From: Amycolatopsis acidicola
GTDB taxonomy: Bacteria > Actinomycetota > Actinomycetes > Mycobacteriales > Pseudonocardiaceae
Reading direction: 5' to 3'
NCBI RefSeq assembly: GCF_007713735.2
Contig: NZ_VMNW02000034.1
Location: forward strand, 16,113-80,112
DNA: 64,000 nucleotides
The position numbers and the translations under genes are program-made. Below the pieces are notes generated by a model that searched no databases, was not told the origin of the DNA, and saw nothing but the letters and a program-made list of their open reading frames with translations. Positions 59,861-64,000 of this stretch are shown in pieces (positions within the stretch are counted from its first letter, which is position 1; each line of letters begins with the position of its first letter).

Positions 59861-61554
59861 CGCAGGTCGGACTCCTCGGCCCGCGCGACCCACTGAGCGA
59901 AGCGCTCGCCGTCCTCGCGCTGCGTGTGGAAGTTGCGCACGACGCGCTCGACGTAGCCGACCAGCTCGTCCGCCGTCACCTTGTGTCCGCGCAGCTTCCG
60001 GCCGAACCCGGCGTCGAGACCGAGCCCGCCGCCGAGGTGCACCTGGAACCCCTCGACCTGCTCACCGGCGTCGGTGGTGACGATCTGGCCCTTGAGCCCG
60101 ATGTCCGCGGTCTGGATGCGGGCGCAGGAGTTCGGGCAGCCGTTGAGGTGCACGGTGACCGGGGTGTCCACATCGGACTGGATGTCGGCGAGGCGTTCCT
60201 CGAGCGCGGCCACCAGCTCCTTGGCGCGGGCCTTGGTCTCCACGATCGCGAGCTTGCAGAACTCGATCCCGGTGCAGGCCATCACGCTGCGGCGCCACGG
60301 GGTCGGCTCGGTGGGCAGCCCCAGCTCGGCCAGTTCCGCCTGCAGCCCTTGCACTTCCGCCTCGGCCACGTCCAGCACGACGAGCTTCTGCAGCGGGGTG
60401 AGCCGCACGCGGCCGGACCCGGCGCGCTCCGCGGCCTTGGCGACCGCCAGCAGCGTGGAACCCGAGACGCGGCCCGCGATCGGGGCGGCGCCGACATAGA
60501 ACTTGCCGTCCTTCTGCCGGTGCACGCCGACGTGGTCGCGCTGGACCTTCGGCGCCTCCGGCGCGGGGCCGTCGATCAGCTTGCGCTTGAGGTACTTCTC
60601 CTCCAGCACCTCACGGAACTTCTCCGCGCCCCAGTCCTTGACCAGGAACTTGATCCGGGCGCGGGAGCGCAGCCGCCGGTAGCCGTAGTCGCGGAAGACC
60701 GAGATGACCCCGGCCCACACCTCGTGCACCTCGTCGCGCGGGACCCAGGCGCCGAGGCGCTGGCCGATCATCGGGTTGGTGGAGAGCCCGCCGCCGACCC
60801 AGACGTCGAAACCGGGGCCGTGCTCGGGGTGCTCCACGCCGACGAACGCCACGTCGTGGATCTCGTGCGCCACGTCCTGCAGGCCGGAGACCGCGGTCTT
60901 GAACTTGCGCGGCAGGTTCGCGTACTCGGGCTTGCCGAGGTAGCGCTCCTGGATGTCGTGGATCGCCGGGGTGCCGTCGATCACCTCGTCCTCGGCGATG
61001 CCCGCGAGCGGGGAGCCGAGGATGACGCGCGGGCTGTCGCCGCAGGCGGTCATCGTGGTGAGGCCGGCGCCTTCCAGCTTCTCCCAGATCGTCGGCATGT
61101 CCTCGATCCGGATCCAGTGGTACTGGATGTTCTGCCGGTCGGTGATGTCCGCGGTGTCCCGCGCGTAGGTCTGCGAGACCTCGCCGATCACGGCGAGCTG
61201 CTGGGTGGTCAGGTCACCGCCGTCGATCCGGACCCGGAGCATGAAGTACTCGTCGTCCAGCTCCTCCGGCTCGAGGGTGGCCGTGCGGCCGCCGTCGATC
61301 CCGGGCTTGCGCTGGGTGTAGAGGCCGTACCAGCGGAAGCGGCCGCGCAGGTCGCCGGGGTCGATCGAGTCGAAGCCGCCGTGGGCGTAGATGTTCTCGA
61401 TCCGCGCGCGCACGTTGAGCGGGTGGTCGTCCTTCTTCGAGCGCTCGTTCGGGTTGAGCGGTTCGCGGTAGCCGAGCGCCCACTGGCCTTCGCCACGGCG
61501 CTGCTTGACGCGCTGGGCGCGGGGGGTGGAGCTGTCGCGCGTCGGCGGTGCCAT
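59857..61554 (-). CDS. sir: Ferredoxin-dependent assimilatory sulfite reductase (SirA/NirA type)
   Basis: 565 residues. Two repeated ferredoxin-like/SNiR domains. The siroheme-[4Fe-4S] cysteines are Cys427, Cys433 (ACTGIEFC) and Cys473, Cys477 (NGCPNSC). Tyr79 and Cys171 align with Tyr69 and Cys161 of M. tuberculosis NirA/SirA, which form a covalent cross-link by the active site. Reduces sulfite to sulfide with ferredoxin. ATG 61554 has a CCGGAGGA Shine-Dalgarno sequence. It is the first structural gene of the sulfur operon, behind a leader peptide. Confidence 0.93.
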   Translation of the reverse strand: MAPPTRDSSTPRAQRVKQRRGEGQWALGYREPLNPNERSKKDDHPLNVRARIENIYAHGGFDSIDPGDLRGRFRWYGLYTQRKPGIDGGRTATLEPEELDDEYFMLRVRIDGGDLTTQQLAVIGEVSQTYARDTADITDRQNIQYHWIRIEDMPTIWEKLEGAGLTTMTACGDSPRVILGSPLAGIAEDEVIDGTPAIHDIQERYLGKPEYANLPRKFKTAVSGLQDVAHEIHDVAFVGVEHPEHGPGFDVWVGGGLSTNPMIGQRLGAWVPRDEVHEVWAGVISVFRDYGYRRLRSRARIKFLVKDWGAEKFREVLEEKYLKRKLIDGPAPEAPKVQRDHVGVHRQKDGKFYVGAAPIAGRVSGSTLLAVAKAAERAGSGRVRLTPLQKLVVLDVAEAEVQGLQAELAELGLPTEPTPWRRSVMACTGIEFCKLAIVETKARAKELVAALEERLADIQSDVDTPVTVHLNGCPNSCARIQTADIGLKGQIVTTDAGEQVEGFQVHLGGGLGLDAGFGRKLRGHKVTADELVGYVERVVRNFHTQREDGERFAQWVARAEESDLR

Positions 61555-61861
61555 GTGGTGTCCTCCGGAGTTCGGCGAGGACGTCGGCGCGCATGAATGC
61601 CCAGGTCACAGCTGTGGTGGGGAGGCAGTCCGCGCGTCCGGCGCCCGCTTCTGGTGAGTGGTGGTGGCGGGTGGCGGCGTCAGTGGGACGTGCGGCACAG
61701 TGCGCTGGCGACACGACGGAGATCGACGTGGCGGCGGGCCACGAGGAGCACTCCGGCATAAGTCACGTCACCAGCGTGCCACGTGCCCACAATGTGGTCC
61801 AGCTTCGCTCAGGTGCTGGGATGAGCGTCACCTTCTCTGGGACGCCGGGCGATCAGGGACA
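61555..61861. other. Intergenic region between sir operon and hemW
   Basis: 307 bp. It holds the sir leader peptide (61680-61751), a CACAGCTGTG palindrome at 61607-61616 and, on the plus strand, GACAAT (61858-61863) as a possible -10 for a GTG start of hemW at 61871. The 125 nt between leader peptide and sir are G+C rich and could fold into attenuator structures, but I cannot define them by eye. Confidence 0.45.
61680..61751 (-). CDS. Putative cis-regulatory leader peptide of the sulfur operon
   Basis: 23 codons from GTG 61751 (GTG 61742 is an alternative start) to TGA at 61680. It contains RRHVDL-x-RVASALC, the pattern of the actinobacterial leader peptides found before sulfur-assimilation genes, with a single Cys near the end. 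Cysteine-responsive attenuation by such leaders has been shown in mycobacteria. Here the stop is 125 nt before sir. It therefore probably senses cysteine supply through ribosome stalling. Confidence 0.75.
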   Translation of the reverse strand: MLLVARRHVDLRRVASALCRTSH

Positions 61862-63001
61862 ATGGAGCACGTGTTCGGGATCTACGTCCATGTGCCGTTC
61901 TGCGCCACCCGCTGTGGCTATTGCGATTTCAACACCTACACGGCGGGTGAGCTCGGCAGCGCCGCGTCGCCGCAGTCGTGGCTGGACGGGTTGCGCCGCG
62001 AGTTGGAGCTGGGCGTGGGCCAGGTGGGTCAGCGGCCCGCCGAGACCGTGTTCGTCGGTGGCGGCACGCCTTCCCTGTTAGGCGCGAAGGGCCTCGCCGA
62101 CGTGCTCGACGCGGTGCGTGGCACCTTCGGTCTCGCCGAGGGCGCGGAGATCACCACGGAATCCAACCCCGAGTCCACCTCGCCGGAGTTCTTCGCGGGC
62201 CTGCGCGAGGCGGGGTACACGCGGATCTCACTGGGAATGCAGTCCGCGGCCACGCATGTACTCAAAGTGCTCGACCGCGTGCACACGCCGGGCCGTCCGG
62301 TCGACGCGGCGAAGGAAGCGCGCGCGGCGGGCTTCGAGCACGTGAACCTCGACGTCATCTACGGCACGCCCGGTGAGCGGGTGGACGATCTGCGGGCTTC
62401 GCTCGACGCTGTGTTGTCCGCGGGGGTGGACCATGTCTCCGCGTACTCGCTGATCGTCGAGGACGGCACGGCGATGGCGCGCCGGGTTCGCCGCGGCGAG
62501 CTGCCGATGCCGGACGAGGACGTGCTCGCCGCGTATTACGAGCTGATCGACGAAACGCTGTCGGCGGCAGGGCTCACCTGGTATGAGGTCTCGAACTGGG
62601 CGTCTTCGGATGACGCGCGCTGCCGGCACAACCTCGGGTACTGGCGCGGCGGTGACTGGTGGGGCGCCGGGCCGGGCGCGCACAGCCATGTCGACGGCGT
62701 GCGGTGGTGGAACGTCAAGCACCCGGCCAAATACGCGGCGCTGCTCGCCGAAGGGAAGTCGCCGGAGGCGGACCGCGAGGTGCTCACCGACGACGACCGG
62801 CACCTCGAGCGGATCATGCTCGAGCTGCGCCTCGCGGAAGGGCTTTCGCTCGACGCGCTCGACGGCGTTGGCGTGAAGGAAGCGGGGACCGCGGCTTCCG
62901 AAGGTCTGCTCCAGGCGGCCGCGCTCGACTCGGGGCGTGCCGTGCTCACCGATCGCGGGCGGCTGCTCGCGGACGCGGTGGTGCGGCGGCTGGCCGGATA
63001 A
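61862..63001 (+). CDS. hemW: HemW-like radical SAM protein (heme chaperone family)
   Basis: 379 residues. Radical SAM cluster motif CATRCGYC (Cys14, Cys18, Cys21), VFVGGGTPSLL, ESNPES, ISLGMQS and the HemN_C region near the end. The extra N-terminal cysteine and helices of true coproporphyrinogen dehydrogenase HemN are missing, so HemW (heme trafficking) is favoured over HemN. ATG 61862 is used here; GTG 61871, 7 nt after GACAAT, is an alternative. Divergent from the sir operon. Confidence 0.9.
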   Translation: MEHVFGIYVHVPFCATRCGYCDFNTYTAGELGSAASPQSWLDGLRRELELGVGQVGQRPAETVFVGGGTPSLLGAKGLADVLDAVRGTFGLAEGAEITTESNPESTSPEFFAGLREAGYTRISLGMQSAATHVLKVLDRVHTPGRPVDAAKEARAAGFEHVNLDVIYGTPGERVDDLRASLDAVLSAGVDHVSAYSLIVEDGTAMARRVRRGELPMPDEDVLAAYYELIDETLSAAGLTWYEVSNWASSDDARCRHNLGYWRGGDWWGAGPGAHSHVDGVRWWNVKHPAKYAALLAEGKSPEADREVLTDDDRHLERIMLELRLAEGLSLDALDGVGVKEAGTAASEGLLQAAALDSGRAVLTDRGRLLADAVVRRLAG

Positions 63002-63595
63002 TCAGCAGCAGTCGTCGCCGCGCCACGCTTGGCGGCCTTCGTTGACCGCGGCGACGGCGATCACGAGCGCGACGAGCGGGTCGGCCCACCACCAGCCGAG
63101 GAGGCTGTTGAGGAGCAGGCCGATCAGCAGGACGCCGGAAAGGTAAGTACAGAGCAGGGTTTGCTTCGAGTCGGCTACGGCGCTGGCCGAGCCGAGTTCG
63201 CGGCCCGCGCGGCGCTGGGCGCGGGAAAGCGCGGGCATGATCACGAGCGATACGGCGGCCAGCACGATGCCGACGGTGGAGTGCCCGGCGTACTCGGTGG
63301 TGGCCAGCGAGCGGATCGCGTCGGCTGTCACATAGGCGGCGAGCGCGAAGAACGAGACGGCGATGATCTTCAACGCGGTGCGCTCGCGGGCCTCGGGGTC
63401 GGGGCCGGAGAACTGCCAGGCGACCGCGGCGGCCGACGCCACCTCGATCACCGAGTCCAGGCCGAAGCCGATCAAGGCGGTCGAGGAGGCCGAAGACCCG
63501 GCGGTGATCGCGATGACCGCTTCGACGATGTTGTAGGTGATCGTCGCCGCGACGAGCCACCGGACGCGTCGTGCCAGCACGGCTCGGTCTGTCAT
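63002..63595 (-). CDS. Cation diffusion facilitator-type metal transporter
   Basis: 197 residues, six hydrophobic segments. Metal-site Asp residues appear in GFGLDSVIEV (segment 2) and VADSKQTLLC (segment 5), replacing the His-rich pattern of zinc CDFs, and the protein ends in DDCC. It lacks the long cytoplasmic C-terminal domain. Its neighbour is a CmtR-type Cd/Pb sensor, so Cd2+ or Pb2+ export is likely. The start is the last of three ATGs in a 17-bp tandem repeat. Confidence 0.86.
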   Translation of the reverse strand: MTDRAVLARRVRWLVAATITYNIVEAVIAITAGSSASSTALIGFGLDSVIEVASAAAVAWQFSGPDPEARERTALKIIAVSFFALAAYVTADAIRSLATTEYAGHSTVGIVLAAVSLVIMPALSRAQRRAGRELGSASAVADSKQTLLCTYLSGVLLIGLLLNSLLGWWWADPLVALVIAVAAVNEGRQAWRGDDCC

Positions 63596-63632
63596 GTGGC
63601 TCGGTCTGTCATGTGGGTTGCTCTGTCATGTG
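63582..63632 (-). repeat. Three tandem 17-bp repeats carrying start codons
   Basis: Plus-strand copies of GCTCGGTCTGTCATGTG lie at 63582-63598 and 63599-63615, with a diverged copy at 63616-63632. On the minus strand each has ATGACAGA. The cmtR stop overlaps the first ATG (ATGA at 63626-63629). From there the frame reads six codons to a TGA that overlaps the second ATG, then six codons to a TGA that overlaps the third ATG, which opens the transporter gene. Confidence 0.85.
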
Positions 63633-63943
63633 TCGAGGCAGGGCTGGGTCGTGTCGACCGCGAGCACCACGCGGGCCAGTTCGCTGAGCGCCTTGGCCAG
63701 GTGCGGGTCGGCGAGGGCGTAGCGGACCTGGCGGCCTTCGTAGGTGGCGAGGACCAGGCCGCAGCCGCGGAGGCAGGCCAGGTGGTTGGACACGTTCGAC
63801 CGGGACAGCCCGAGTTCCGCGGCGAGGGCCGCCGGGTAGCTGGTGCCGTCGAGGAGTGCGACGAGGATGCGGCAGCGCGTCGGATCGGCCAGCGCCCTGC
63901 CAAGCCTGGCCAGCGCGTCGCCCCGGGTTTCACACTTCAGCAC
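63626..63943 (-). CDS. cmtR: CmtR-type Cd(II)/Pb(II)-sensing ArsR/SmtB repressor
   Basis: 105 residues. Winged helix of the ArsR family with SRSNVSNHLACLRGC. Cys57 and Cys61 in the recognition helix and Cys102 near the C-terminus coincide with the three metal-binding cysteines of M. tuberculosis CmtR, and Cys4 and Cys24 are also shared. The sequence resembles CmtR over its whole length. It should release the promoter when Cd2+ or Pb2+ binds. A TACTGT hexamer (63951-63956) lies 7 nt before the GTG. ACAGT/ACTGT half-sites around it may form the operator. Confidence 0.93.
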   Translation of the reverse strand: MLKCETRGDALARLGRALADPTRCRILVALLDGTSYPAALAAELGLSRSNVSNHLACLRGCGLVLATYEGRQVRYALADPHLAKALSELARVVLAVDTTQPCLDT

Positions 63944-64000
63944 GGGGGGAACAGTACAGCGGAGGCTGAACTGTGGGAAGGGGGTGCCGTGGGTGGGGTG

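Overview
The window is high-G+C actinobacterial chromosome, about 70 % G+C by eye, with dense genes and many GTG starts. Gene content and order point to the Pseudonocardiales, most likely an Amycolatopsis-type organism; this is inferred from family resemblance, not from a database match. The backbone is a core segment whose order resembles the Mycobacterium tuberculosis Rv2388c-Rv2447c region: folC-DUF4233, ndk, rne-rplU-rpmA-obgE-proB, nadD-rsfS-gpgP-octT-degV-comEA-comEC, holA-rpsT, lepA, then sulfite reductase/cysH and hemW. Between these blocks sit accessory cassettes.

Layout. 1-3443: marR fragment, membrane protein, hydrolase, secreted SGNH lipase and methyltransferase, all on the minus strand. 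3486-5350: folC-DUF4233. 5355-7958: flavin monooxygenase with its TetR regulator, and a divergent DUF4260 gene, around a double operator region. 8086-8496: ndk. 8572-11922: IclR regulator and an ABC-2 exporter with two permeases. 11929-13269: secreted subtilase. 13754-20190: rne, rplU, rpmA, obgE, proB. 20367-25974: AftB/ZomB-like GT-C transferase, MHS-type transporter and a RecQ-phosphoribosyltransferase fusion. 26228-35320: nadD to comEC, interrupted by an ABC exporter with a divergent TetR gene. 35442-36704: thrC under a SAM-I riboswitch. 36962-39105: holA and rpsT, separated by a 620-bp array of hairpin-forming repeats. 39411-43589: EamA transporter, glyoxalase-like protein and a small type VII secretion-associated operon. 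43572-53054: methyltransferase, lepA, redox and hydrolase genes, an RNase Sa-type ribonuclease with a barstar-type inhibitor, enoyl-CoA hydratase, a Uma2 protein and an F420-type oxidoreductase. 53065-61751: a long sulfur-assimilation operon on the minus strand. 61862-63943: hemW, a CDF metal transporter and the CmtR metal sensor.

How the genes work together. The sulfur operon appears self-contained. It holds a leader peptide, sulfite reductase, a small zinc ribbon, APS reductase, CysD and CysN, a lipoprotein-dependent ABC importer and a siroheme chelatase. The nadD-rsfS-gpgP-octT block pairs NAD synthesis and ribosome silencing with two late steps of methylglucose lipopolysaccharide synthesis. 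comEA-comEC with holA, recQ and two DnaA-box motifs give a DNA-metabolism theme.

Main points for a second look: the tandem hairpin array at 38123-38743, the S-box in front of threonine synthase, a 17-bp start-codon triplication that creates a chain of ATGA couplings between cmtR and its transporter, an over-represented palindrome TCCACAGTGGA, and very frequent leaderless-type promoters (a TANNNT hexamer 6-8 nt before a start codon that lacks a Shine-Dalgarno sequence).
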